Below, one piece after another: positions 34,910-46,561 of a DNA stretch of 64,000 nt. Numbering within the stretch: position 1 is the stretch's first letter; each line of letters starts with the position of its first letter. The notes beneath the pieces were generated by a model. That model was not told the DNA's origin. It searched no databases and worked only from the letters and a program-made list of their open reading frames with translations. The DNA is from Gaeumannomyces sp. JS-464 (taxonomy: Eukaryota > Ascomycota > Sordariomycetes > Magnaporthales > Magnaporthaceae): NCBI GenBank assembly GCA_002197995.1, contig NGZR01000003.1:4092001-4156000 (forward strand), in the 5' to 3' direction. A program made the translations under genes and the position numbers.

Positions 34910-36483
34910 CTAGAGGAAAGCCTCATAGCCATCCCTCTCTCTGAACTGCGTGAATTCGAACTCTTTCCACTCAACCTTGATACTGTCTTTTCCGCCCAAG
35001 GCTTCAAGGGCTTGGCTGACCTTCTCGTGCGGCCTCCAGTCCCCGACGCGCCACGTTAGGAGCCCCCTTTTCCCATCAGCTCCTGGGACGTACTTGACCC
35101 CCCACTTGAAGTGGCGGTTTTCTACGTCATATATGGCACCTCCACCTCGGCATCTGCATCCTGGTACCCGAGAAGCCTCTCCTCGGACGGCTGCCAGCTC
35201 AGACACGCAAACAGCTCGGCCTCCTCGAGCGCCGGCATCCCCTGCAGCGCCGCCGCAAAGGCCAGGAGAAGCGGCTCGACCTTGCTGCGCTTGGGCACGG
35301 TGCGGAACTGGTCCCACGCGCGCTCCTCGACGCAGCCCTCAGCCTCGGGCCACGACTCGTCGATCTCCTGGTCCTCGGCGCTCGCGACCGCCGGTGGGTA
35401 GTGCTCCTTCCCGATGGGGAATCCGCCCTCTCCGCCGAACGGGTCCTCCCCGCGCGGGCCGGCAAAGTACCACGTCCCGTCGGGGCTCCAGGGGTGGAAC
35501 TCGACCTTGAGCCGGCGCATGCGGGGCCACGCCACAGGCGGGCGGAACAGGTCGGGGGTCAGGATGGCGCGCGCGTCCAGCTCCTCAAGCCGCGCGGCCA
35601 GGGTGCGCAGGGCCGCGGAGACGGGGTCTTCCCCGCTGCCGCCCATCAGGTCCGGCATCCGGCGGGTCTGGTCCTCGCACGACCAGGGGTCGGGCTGCCA
35701 GCACCACAGGCGCATGCTGACGAGGCCCTCGGGCAGCCGGGCGTGCAGGTCGTCGACGGCGGTGCGGAGCTCGCGGCGGGCGTCGCGCCAGGGCCCGGCC
35801 CAGGGACGCGTGTAGTGGCGCAGCTCGCGCTGGGCCCAGCGGACGGGCAGGCGCTTCCACAGCAGCCAGGGTAGCTCGATCCTGCGCAGGTTGGGGAGGC
35901 GGGTGGCGAGCTGAAGGGGCACGCGGGGCGAGACGGGCCGGGCGTCCATCAGGCCGTAGTCCGGCCGCTGGTAGTCCTCGGCGGGGAAGAGGAGGCTAGT
36001 CACGCGGGACAGCTCCGGCAGCGAGTCCTCCGGGCCGCCGGAGAGGGTGAGGTGGCGGTGGTGGAAATTCCGGTGCAGGCACGACTTGTAGCGGTCAAAT
36101 GACTGCCTGCCGACGCGGATGGTGGCGGCGAGGCCCGTGTGGCGGATGTAGTCGTCTCCCTGGCCAGGCTCGCTCGTGCTGAGCTGCTCAAAGTTGTGTA
36201 TGGCGGCGAACAATGCGTGGATCTGGGCCGAGAAGTGCGCGTTGATGGGGGCGAACTCCTCGGGCGTTTCGCGGCAAGGTAGGAGCGCTTCCTCAGAATG
36301 CAGCAGCAGCGGCATCTCGAGGTCAAAGGGGAAACTGTCGGTTCCCCTATATGGCAGTCTCTCCCTGACCATCCGGGCATTGTATTCTTGGATCCCTTTG
36401 AGCATGTTCTGGAGGATTTCCTCCTTGGTACTAGTATAGCAGGCCATGTTGTCTGTTATTCTGAGACAACATATGGCTTCCAT
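34910..36483 (-). CDS. Hypothetical protein, F-box-associated type, with one frame break near the end
   Basis: A single exon from the ATG at 36483 (MEAICCLRITDNMACYTSTK) runs about 450 codons. It is rich in Leu, Arg and Trp, with LPNLRRIELPWLLWKRLP, MRLWCWQPDPWSC and RLKVEFHPWSPDGTWYF, and an acidic end before ALEEAELFACLSW. This resembles fungal proteins that score groups of residents in leucine-rich fashion behind an F-box (F-box-associated or DUF6546-like). No F-box itself was seen at the N-terminus, so the assignment is tentative. Near 35130 the frame closes with TAG, but the next frame continues in the same style (YDVENRHFKWGVKYVPG) to 34910. One base change would join them. The coding DNA is very GC-rich. 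Confidence 0.6.
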
Positions 36484-36648
36484 GTGAAATACGGGAGTGA
36501 GATAGGAATAAAATCAATTCAGCTGTGAGGGATTTGACCCAAGTACCCCGACCAAGGCACGTCATGCTATGCTACACTCCATCAAATCCCATTGAGATCT
36601 CCCTCGCCACACGAAACCTCGCCACGTCACATCCAGTCAAGTACTTCT

Positions 36649-38828
36649 TCAAACAGCAACGCAATAGAATACATAGTAGCAATCCTTCCACATCTGCGTC
36701 CCGCAATTGGCGCCATCAGCGCCCAGCGCTGGATTCAACTCGGCAAGCCGCGCCACGCTGATGCCATTGCGCTCGGCGAGCAGCGCGCGGTGCTCACCCT
36801 CGCCACAGCGGTCCCATTTGCTGCAATTGCTGCAATTGTCCAGGGGCCAGCCTGGGGATTCCGTAGAGGGCTTGGTGGGACCTGCAGGCAGGCTGCTGCT
36901 GGTCGTCGTCGTCGTCATGGGCGGCATTGTGCCAGACGAACCACCAGAGACGCCGACGCAATACGCGTTACCCAGCCAGTAGTTGGTCTGACAATCGCGG
37001 CTCACGGCTGGGTTCCAGGCAAGGAACTGCTTGAGCGAGATGCCCGCGTCTCGCCATTTCGGTGCAACTGAGCCCGTCCCTGACTACAGACCACTTGTTG
37101 CAGCTGGCGGGCGACCCGGACATGGTAGGTCCTGGCGGCCCTGGCTTCGTCCCCGTCCCGCCCGAGGTCGTTGTCGTCTGCGTGCCGCCTCCCGTATCCG
37201 GCTTGCCCGGCTTCTGCAGATACCACGATCCGCAGTAGCGGACGCCCGTCTGGAACACGCACGACGGTGACGACGGACCGCCGAGCGCCGGGTTCCACGA
37301 GGCAAAGGATTCGGCGTCCACGTTGTAGATGGAAACCGCGAGCATGCAGTTGCTGGCATATGGCGATCCCGTGACGTTGAACTGGTAGTCGTCACCAGCA
37401 AAGTAGTGCATGCAGTCGTCGCGCGTATCCTTGGCCATGGGGAGCGGCTTATACAGCCTCGAGTACGGCGTTGCCGTCGCGTCTGGGCGGCTGATGAACG
37501 GCCTCCCAGTGAAGGTGGCGCTTGGGTCTAGAGTGATAGACACGTGGCCTGGACGCCCCGAGTACGTGTTGATATCGCCCACGGCCTGCCCGCAGTAGCT
37601 CTCGCTGGCAAACAAGTCGGTACAGTTCTTATTGACCCGCGTGTTGAGAAAAAGGAAGTCTTCGAGCGGGATACCGAACCTGACCGTGATGAGGTTACGG
37701 TAGTCCCCCGCAACGACAGCGTGCCACTTGCCGCACGGCTTGTTGGAGCCCTCGGCCGCGTCGGTCTGAGTCGTGGCTGGCACCGTGGGTGTCAAGGGTG
37801 GACGGCCACTTGTGTTGCTGGGCGGCACGTACTTGCGGCCCGGGGCGTCGATGCATACCTCGGAGCCGTTCATCTTGTTCAGGTTTGTGCATGCATAGTT
37901 GATTACCGGGTTCCATGCGTGCAGCTGCGCTTCGGTGATGTTGGCCGCGGCGGCAATGGCGCCGCACGTCGTGTTTGTGCCCACGGTGACGGTGGCACAC
38001 TTATTGGTGATGCAGAGCTCGCTGACCTCGGCTGGGAAGCCGGCACACGAGGCGCCGAGCTAGTTGTCGGCCAGGAGCCATGCTGTGCCGACGCCCTGGC
38101 TCCTGGAGATGGAGTAGCAGTCATCACCGGCCTTTACGGTGTAGGTAGAACCTGTGCAAGCACTAGCCGGAGGCACTGGCGTGGCTGTGAAGTAGCCAAG
38201 CGTGGTTGTTGCAATAGGCCGCCCCGTGATGCCGCAGCTGGAAGTCATGCTCTCGTATAGAGACTCGCTGGCCACAATGGGTCCATCAAAGTATGGAGAT
38301 CCCGCTCTCAGCCGCAGTCTTTCGGCAATGCAAGCGTCGCAGTCGTCCGGCTTCACGTCGCCGTCTGTGACGTTGCTGATGTAGTTGAACGGACTGACGC
38401 CAGGATCCGAGAAGACCGCAGCAAGAGCCGTGACCGGACCGCAGAAGCGGCCTGAATCGTCCTTCAGGCACGCTGCCTGGAATGAATACTGGAGAGAGCC
38501 AGGGACGTAGACAGCCGCAGCTTCTAACCCCAAGTCTGCCGCGATAGTCTGGTTGCCACAGCTGGATCTCACGGAAGAGAGCCATTCTCAGGCTCGACGA
38601 GCAATTCGCAGTGCAGATCCGGGAAAGCGACGCTGGGGGGTAGAAGAAGTCTGGTCGGAGGTTCTTGACCAGCGGGCCACAGGCCGTGACATCGGTCAGG
38701 AGGGCAGCCGAACACTCAGAAGTAAGCGTTGTGGGAAGGCTGTCGGGATAGAGCAGCACCGTTGCAGAAACAATGACTCTCTGGGACCCGAAAAAGAGAA
38801 AGATGAGATCGTAGATGAAGGCAACCAT
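36649..38828 (-). pseudogene. Multi-LysM secreted protein, interrupted by a TAG and two frame breaks
   Basis: From the ATG at 38828, a hydrophobic leader (MVAFIYDLIFLFFGSQ) precedes a Cys-rich N-terminal region (ICTANCSSSL, SSCGNQTIAADLG). About five to six LysM modules follow, for example TYTVKAGDDCYSISRSQGV, CGAIAAAANITEAQLHAWNP, GDYRNLITVRFGIPLEDFLF and CTEMARR with [12 protein letters not shown]. They are separated by Pro/Thr/Ser linkers (TTTTTTSSS type). LysM proteins bind chitin; fungal secreted ones shield hyphae or blunt host chitin sensing. Breaks are a frame shift near 38565, an in-frame TAG at 38062-38060 after WLLADN, and a frame shift near 37050. It lies head-to-head with the GH18 chitinase, a known arrangement in ascomycetes. 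Confidence 0.8.
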
Positions 38829-39698
38829 CGCAACAACCGTATCAGGGTGAGCCAACGAGTTCTCGTAGTTGTGAGTTGCTGACTGCGGACGGCTGACAGT
38901 GAGCTTAGTGGTGAACCTTGAGGTGCGACGACTGTCTGCTCAAGGTGGTGGAGAATGCAATGGCTGCGTCTTGCTTTTCAAGAGCCGACATGAGCAAATG
39001 CAGGAGAAAAATGGAGCCCCGTGAGGGGGAGGGGCGAAAGCGAAGGCTAGTTCCCATCTCGACCACCCATCTTCCAAATGCTACGGATGGAAGGAACAAC
39101 TGTTGCCTGCAGAGTGACGACTTGATCAACATTGAATCCTGACTTCTCTTTGTTCCAGGTAAAGGACGTCCAGACAGCGCTCCCGGGATGTGAGTGCGTA
39201 GTTGGTGTAAGACCTAGGGGCGCGTAGGAAGCATCAGCATGATCAATATCACACCGACCTGGGAGGATCAGCAATATTCCTATTAGTGGAGGCCATGGCT
39301 GCAACCCATATAATAGGTTTGGAGGTGTAAGTGAGTGTAAGCGTGTGCCGATCTTGAGCGAAAGTTCCTAGTGTAAGCGTGTTTCGATCTTGATCAAAAG
39401 TTCCTACCGTCTGACAACACGATATGCGTCTTACGCAACCTCGGGCCTAACAAAAAGGGTTAAATACTTCCTACAAAGCAACTCTGTTTGTCATAATGGC
39501 GAAGGAGTCATTGAATTCCCAAAACGGGACCATCTATCCCCGCAGCTTTGCCTGACAGGAGAAGGGAGATCTGGATCGAGTGTGATCCTCCGGGTAATGT
39601 TCATAATACGTACTATAGTATAAGATGCGGTCGCTGCTAGCTTGCGGTGTAAGCCAGGGTTAGACTTGCTGTAAAGGCACAAGCAAACAACCGTGAAC
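38829..39698. promoter_or_regulatory. Shared region between divergent LysM and chitinase genes
   Basis: About 870 bp between two start codons facing away from each other, likely to hold both promoters. It contains a 36-bp tandem duplication at 39335-39406. No classical TATA box was identified with confidence. Confidence 0.45.
39335..39406. repeat. 36-bp tandem duplication
   Basis: Two adjacent 36-base copies (39335-39370 and 39371-39406) begin GTGTAAGCGTGT and end AAAGTTCCTA. They differ at four positions. Three of the four differences put T or A in copy 2 where copy 1 has G, and one puts T for C. Confidence 0.9.
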
Positions 39699-42600
39699 AT
39701 GCAGCACCCTCTTGCTTTTGCCCTTCCCCTTGTCTTCCTGTCCTGGCACAAGCCGGCTAGGGCCCTGCCCAGTGCTGGGCGGGCTTTCGCTGGGGATAGC
39801 AAGGCCTTGCCATCCATGCTCGTAACGTGTCGGGTTCCAATCTCGTCAGTTTCCCAACAGCAACCGGCCCTTCCCGCTGGAAAACCAGCTGACTGACATT
39901 TCCTTCAGCCCATTTGACTACTCGGCCAAGATCCGGCGAGAGTATGAGCTTCCGCTCTGTGATGTCCAAGGGAGGCCCGCCCCAGTCGACTCAAGCCTCG
40001 ACCTCGGAGCCGTCAGCATGTCGTCTCTTGTGGGCAGAGCCGTGGAGGACGACTATACGTGCGCACCGGACCGCCCCTGTGCCAACAAGGCGTGTTGTCC
40101 CAAGGCCACACTGTCGTGCAGCTACGGAGAGGAAGCATGCGGGACCTCGGGCGTTTCGCCCAACGAGGTGTGCTGGTCCAACTGTGACGCCAAGTCCGAG
40201 TGCGGCAAGGGCGCAAAGACTCCCGGGCTGGAGTGTCCCTTAAACGTCTATTGCGGTAAATGGGGGTTCTGCGGGTCGACAAGCGAGTATTGTGACGTCA
40301 AGGACCACGGTACCACTGGCGGATGCCAGTCCAACTGCGACCAGCCCGGTCCCAAGAACAAAGCCAGTCACGTCATTGGGTACTACGAGGCGTGGAAGTT
40401 TGATAGCGAGTGTCAGGGAATGGTAAGACTCAAGGCCCGGATCTTGCTATCGCCGGAACTGACGGCTAAAACTGCATCTTCAATGATAGGGGCTCCGAGA
40501 CATCCCGGTTAACTCTCTCACTCACCTCTTCTTCTCCTTTGCCTCAATCACCGCTGGTGACTACAGCATTGTGGGTATGGAGGGTCTGCCGGACTAGCTG
40601 CTCAGCAACTTCAACGCCCTGAAAAAAGACAACCCGGCCCTGAAGACGGTCATTGCCATTGGAGGATGGACCTTCAACGACCCTGGTAAGGAGCAGCCGA
40701 GATCTCCTCCCTGTCGGTCCAAAGCCTCGCCTCGGATGCCCTAACACAGCGTAGGCCCGACACAGAAGGTATTCAGCACCATGGTCAGCATGCGAGAGAC
40801 CCGCAAGCTCTTCATCGACAACCTCATGAGTTTTCTCCGGGAATACGCCTTCGACGGCGTCGATTTTGACCGGGTGCGTAGCTGTGTTCGATGGCCGAAA
40901 ATGGCCGGTGCACCAGAATTTATCACGTCTCCTTTCAGCCTCCTCCATCCAGAAACTCCTCTCTCTCCCAACATCGTTTCCCTGTGCTATATAGTGTCTC
41001 TTATCTCATATCCTACCTCCTCCCAATGCTTTATCTCGTTCCCATCGTCCTATGTCCGTTCCCATCTGCTACCTGCAGGAATATATCTTTTCTTTTCTTC
41101 CCACCTCCTGCCTGCGCTTTTATAATTTTTATGTCTTCCCTTTCTCACCAGCCATTCTTTCTTTGGCTGAGGAGCTATGCTGCTCTGCGTGTAAGTCACT
41201 TGGAGCAGCCGGCTAACTATCCGGGTTCCGGTACTAGGAGTACCCAGGCGCCAACGACAGAGGCGGCGTGGATGCAGACGGTGCCAACTTTGTCCAGTTT
41301 CTTAAGGAACTGGACGACGAGAACAAAAAACAGCCGGTCAAGTACATTGTCAGCTTCACGGCCCCAACAAGCTATTGGTACCTGCGACATTTCGACCTGA
41401 AGGCAGTTGACTATGTCGACTTCATCAATGTAATGTCCTACGAGTGAGTTGGTATACCCCCCCAACTGTTACTTGGCCACAGGAGAGCAACACTAACAGC
41501 CAAGACAGCTTGAATGAAGTCTGGGACCGAGACAACCCGATCGGGTCACACATATATGGGCACACGAACCTCACAGAGATGAAGCAGGCTTTTGACCTGT
41601 TCTGGCGCAACGACGTGCCCGCAAACAAACTCAACATGGGCCTAGGCTTTTACGGCCGGGCCTTCCAGCTAGAAGACCCGGCATGCACCAAGCCGGGCTG
41701 TAACTTCAAAGGCGGTGCCACAAAGGGCGCCTGCAGCGGCGAGTCCGGAATTCTCAGCTACCGTGAAATTATGACCATTATCGACAAAAAGAAGCTGAAG
41801 CCGGTGCACGATAAAAAGGCTGGTGTTAAATACATTACATGGAATTCCGATCAGGGGGTATAGTTCGACGACGAGGAAACGTTTACGCAGAAAAAGGACC
41901 TGGCCAAAGACCTGGGGCTTGGCGGCTTCCTGATATGGGCCATCGACCAGGACGACGACAGCCTCTCTGCCCTGCAGGCCGTTATTGCGCATAAGAAGCT
42001 GGGCGACTTGGGTGCTGGAGACAAGGGAAGCGACTGGCAGAGCTCGAATAAGCACTGCTACGTGTCATCGTGCGGCGGCAACTACGACGCCGGGGACATC
42101 AAGATCACCGATATGAAGTGCGGCGGCGGGAGCGAGCGCAGCAAACTTTGCTGCCCTGTCTCGGGGGCGCCGGATCCAAAAGAGTGCGCCTGGCGGGGCA
42201 ACGCGCCGCTCTGCAACGGGCACTGCCACGACGACAAAGTGATGATGATGATAAACAAGTGGGGAGACAGCGGCCACTGCAACGACGGCAACAAGGCCTA
42301 CTGCTGCAAGAGCCCATTGGCCGAGGAGAACAGCTGCTACTGGGCGGGAGTGGCCGCTGACTGCAACGGCGACGACCGGCCCCTGACCTTTTCGGGCACC
42401 GTGCTTACCATCCTCGACGACGTGGCCAAAGTCATCCTGAGTGTTCTTGGCCGGGCGTATCCGCTGACCACCTTGGTGGGCGAGGCGCTCCTGCTGGTGC
42501 TCGATGAATTGGACCTTGACACAGACAAGCGCTTCTGCTGCCCCAAGGGAGACATCGACAAGTGGAAGAACTGCGACTGGTTCGGCAAGCCGGGGAGATG

Positions 42601-45600
42601 CTTCGACAGACACTGCCCCGACATGATCTACGTCCAGCTGACCGACAGCTACTTTGGCGGCGGTGAGACGTGCGGGATCCAGTCGTCAAGGGTGCGCACC
42701 TTTTGCTGCGAGCCCAAGGACGATCCGCTCTTCCTGCCAGTCCCGCTAGAGAACCTGTTCCAGCACCCGCCCGAGGGCGACAGCGTGGACACCGACTTCT
42801 CGCTGGAGACAGACGAGGAGTCAGACTCGCAGCAGAACCCCAACGACGCCGCCTTCCAGTTCGTCGTGCTCGCCTCGCCCGAGGAGCTGCAGGTGTCGCT
42901 CGACAAGCGCGACGGCTCCCACTGGGAAGTGTACGGCTGCCTGGACGGCGAGACCGAAGGCGAGCAGACGATCCAGATGGTGTGTACGGACTTCTCTGCG
43001 AATAGCAACTGCCACAAGATCCGCCTGGGCCACGGTGCCCCTGGCACCACCTTGCATATGCCTGCCGGGTGTGGGCCAGGCAAGTATGCCGTCGCCAAGG
43101 AGATGGTGCCGTCTGAGAGCAGCAGAGTATTGCCCCGGCACCTTGCACACCTAACGGCCACCCACTCGCCCGTCATATACGATCTCACGTTCGACTACGA
43201 CTTTGCGCGTGTCCCTCGCGATCTAGGGGACACCCAGATGCGCGTCGACTTCTCTAATCAAGACAACTACTGGGACACAGTCGTCGCCGGCGCCGCCGCG
43301 AAGAAGAGGAAAAGGGGCGTGAAACGGTCCCTCGCCGATGTGGGCGGCAGCCACACAAAATGGCTCGAAGAAGAGTTCAGGGATGACTACCACTTTGGCG
43401 GGCTCTCGAAGCGTGATCTCGAGAAGCGCTGGTTCGGATCCGACATCCTCTCGTGGCTCGCCCAGCTGGTGAAGCCCGAGATCAAGCGCGAGTTTACATA
43501 CAAATACGAGGATACCCTGACGGCTAAACTCGTAGACGAATCATGGAGCTGCTCCAAGGGCGACGTTAACTACGAAGGCCACCTACTGGCACAGGCGCTT
43601 CTCAAGGTCAAGATCGAGTCCAGCTTCGGGTTTACGCTCATCGTTAGCAAGCTATCGCTGCCGCTGGACCTAAGCCAGAGCTACCTGACCTTCTACAACA
43701 AGGGCGAGATCACAGGCGTGCTGACGCTCGAGGCGGTCGCCAAGGTCTTTTACGAGAAGAGCGACGTCATCGCCAACATACCGTTCCCCGGCGCGTCCTT
43801 TAAGATCCCCGGAATCGCCACTATCGGCCTGCAGCTTACGGTCGAGGGGAGCATCGACGCTTCGCTGGCGCTGGCCGGAAAGATCGAGAGCAGGCTCGAG
43901 TTTGCAAAGTGGCAGGTCCGTCAGGTGGTGCCAGACAACAATGATGACAGGTACAAGCCTAAGGAGATCGCCGAGAGCGACCCAGACCTCGACCAGAACG
44001 GCGATACGGACGGGCTGAAGGACCCGGCTTTCTACGCGGGCCTGCAGGCATCCGGCGACGTAACGGCCAAGTTCTCGGCCGCGGCCGAGTTTGGCGTCCG
44101 CTTCGACAAGCGCTGGGAGGTCGATCCGGCTGCCATTGCCGTGGTGGGCGAAGCCAGCGTCATGGTCAAGATGGCCGCGGGCACCTCGACACAAGGGGCT
44201 TGTCCCTTTACTTGGGGTCTCGATGTTGGCGCAAGACTATTTGCACGGGCTGAAGCGTCCTCCACCTTCCGATGGCCCGGTACCGAGTACGACATCACCC
44301 CCCAAGTACAACAAACCCATCGTGGACAGCGGCACTTGCCCAGACCTGGGCCCCATCCCCACTAGAAAGAGGGATCTCAGTGCCGTCGGCGGTGCGCTTG
44401 ATTACGCATCCAACGGGTCCTCGCCTGAGCCGGCTCTGCTTCGCAGCCGCAGCTTGTCAAAGCGAGCAGCGGTCTGGGGCCCTGCTATCCGTGTCCCGGT
44501 GGGCAGCTACTTCTGCCCCAGCAGCACAGACGATTCCGATAACTCTGGTTCACCGTGCGGCCAGATCGTGCCCGCTTTTGATGACGACCCCTGGAATACC
44601 GACGAGGTAGACTATGCCGGGCTCCTGCGGCGGTGGGAGCCGTCTGGGGCATCCTCCTCGTTGGACACGCAAAACAGTACCGCCGAGCTAGAGCCGCTGG
44701 GTTCTGTGCTCGAGAAGCGCAGAAGTAAAAAGCCGGGGGAGCTGTGCAACATCCGGATCGAGATCGAATACCCCAGCGGCGGAGAGGTGCCTCAGAACCT
44801 TGCATACGGGTTCTAGCGGCCAGACGTGTGCGAGGACTTTGAGTTTGGCGCTCCGCTCGAGACACGCGCCGTCACGACCCCCCGGACGCAGTACGACGCC
44901 GAGCACGTGCTCGAATTCCAGCTTATCAAAGAGTTCTTCCTGGAGCTCGACGCGGACCTCCCCGAAGTCTCGCACCCGGACCCGAGCAAGTCTGGCAGGT
45001 TGAGCTTTTGCCAGCTTGTTAGAGAGCAGTGGGACATTGCGGGCTTCGAGATTCAAGGCCTCGCTACCGGCAAAGGCACCAGCGTGAAGCTAACGCCGGC
45101 GGACCACGTCGCGCAGCAATTCCCAACCAACTCTTGGAATAGGGACGAATACGTCGTGCTCGAACATGAAGTCAATACACCTGCTAAAGGAAAAGCATGG
45201 GGACGAGACCAGGAGATTGTTGGTACAGCCAATGGATAAAAAAAATGGAATCAACGAGCCGAGGTGGACGGGATGCTCAAATCGATGCGCTACCTTATCG
45301 GCAGCCGATGTACCTAACGACGTGCACATCCGGGAGCTCCTGAGGCGCCAGAAGGGCCGCGTCGGCAACGTGCTCGAACTTCTCGACACGCAATACCTTC
45401 CCGCTCGGCCGAAGCAGGCGGCGCCGTACAGGCCATGAGTGCCGATCGGGCTCAAAGCCAAATGGGACAAGTTCATGACGGGCAAGTTCTTCCTCGTGCA
45501 CACCAAGACCATGAAGGTGCTGAATGAATTCATGCCACGGATTCAGGAGCGCTGGGCCAGCGACGCGAGCCGGCAGAAGGCCAGGATTACCGGCGGGGAG

Positions 45601-45708
45601 TCCGACGCCGACAGGAAGGACAAGGAACAGCTACAGCAGCTGATTGATAAAATTGACGCGACCGACGATGTGCTAAGGGCGTTGCCTGTTTGGCAAAGGC
45701 CATTTTAG
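39699..45708 (+). pseudogene. GH18 killer-toxin-like chitinase (subgroup C) with ChtBD1, disrupted by stops and frame breaks
   Basis: The leader MQHPLAFALPLVFLSW starts at 39699. Then come a Cys-rich region, a hevein-type ChtBD1 (ECPLNVYCGKWGFCGSTSEYC) and a GH18 domain: VIGYYEAWKFDSEC, HLFFSFASI, TVIAIGGWTFNDPG, DGVDFDRE, INVMSYD, MGLGFYGRAFQLED and GGFLIWAIDQDDDS. A long Cys-rich and beta-rich C-terminal part ends PVWQRPF, as in the large subgroup C enzymes. Introns lie at about 40422-40488, 40686-40753, 40874-41237 and 41443-41508. In-frame stops are TAG at 40595, 41861 and 44814 and TGA at 45436. Frame breaks lie near 44305 (a six-C run), 45200-45245 (an A run) and 45300. The usual N-terminal LysM part is not seen and the leader-to-domain junction is unclear. 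The conserved Trp of the DWE motif is Arg here. Confidence 0.8.
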
Positions 45709-46561
45709 CCGACATGTTAATTTTTGGCAATGGCGGTGCTTGGATCTGGTTTGCTGTGGCTAAAGACGCTGGATATTCGGGATTCACTTCAACCTCGACG
45801 CCCAACGAGATCGAGTACCACTTGACAAATTATTTATTTGCCTACATTCTTCCTTCCATTAATGAGCTTTGATGCCATTATGATAGCCAATCTAAGTAAC
45901 CAAGAGTTCCCAAAAGGGCGTGGCCATCACTACCATAAGCTGCATCGGATACGGAGCCTGCACGAGCATGGCAGGAATGGATGCTATCGTGGCGATGCTG
46001 ACCCCAGCTCCGCCACTAAACGTCTGGTGCGAGGATTTTGACGGCACAGGGCTGCACTGCGCCCCGCCGTTGGTGCCTCAATGCGATGGAAACAGTAAGC
46101 GGGACACCAAATCGGCCAGCCAAGCTTGAAGCGAGACTCCCCAGCCCGTTGCCAGACTGAGCCTTCAAATCGCAGCGCTTCCCGTCGCGTCGAGGACAGG
46201 ACATGGCACATGACAATGGAGCAAAATTACTACTGCCTTTCAGCCATTACTACTGGTGCTATCTATGTTTATTCTAGGGGCACAAATTTTACTCCAGCGG
46301 CTGCGGAAGGAACTGCCTGGCGTCTGACCTCCTATATGGACAATGCAGTTCCCTGCGCGCCTCGCGCGCAACTCTGGCCAACATGCATCCACTTGGCAAC
46401 ATGAACATTCAACGACAACCCGGACTGCATGAACCAACAACTACGGGGTGCCGCGTGGGAAAGTAGCGCGGCAAAAAAAAAATCTCGAACACGCATTTCT
46501 ATACTCACGGGGAGCATAGAACGATCAGAAACCAGAAAGAGATTGGGAACACTGAGCCGCC
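45709..46561. other. Intergenic, possible remnant of a small Cys-containing protein
   Basis: The plus-strand frame 45920-46129 includes ISCIGYGACTSMAGMDAIVA and LNVWCEDFDGTGLHC, which might be the end of a small secreted protein. No start, signal peptide or clear splice site supports it. The rest shows nothing. Confidence 0.3.

Noticed and set aside
38060..44816. Reassigned TAG codon in this organism
   Set aside because: TAG ends intact genes here, including the EVE gene and the second 2EXR gene, so it is a normal stop.
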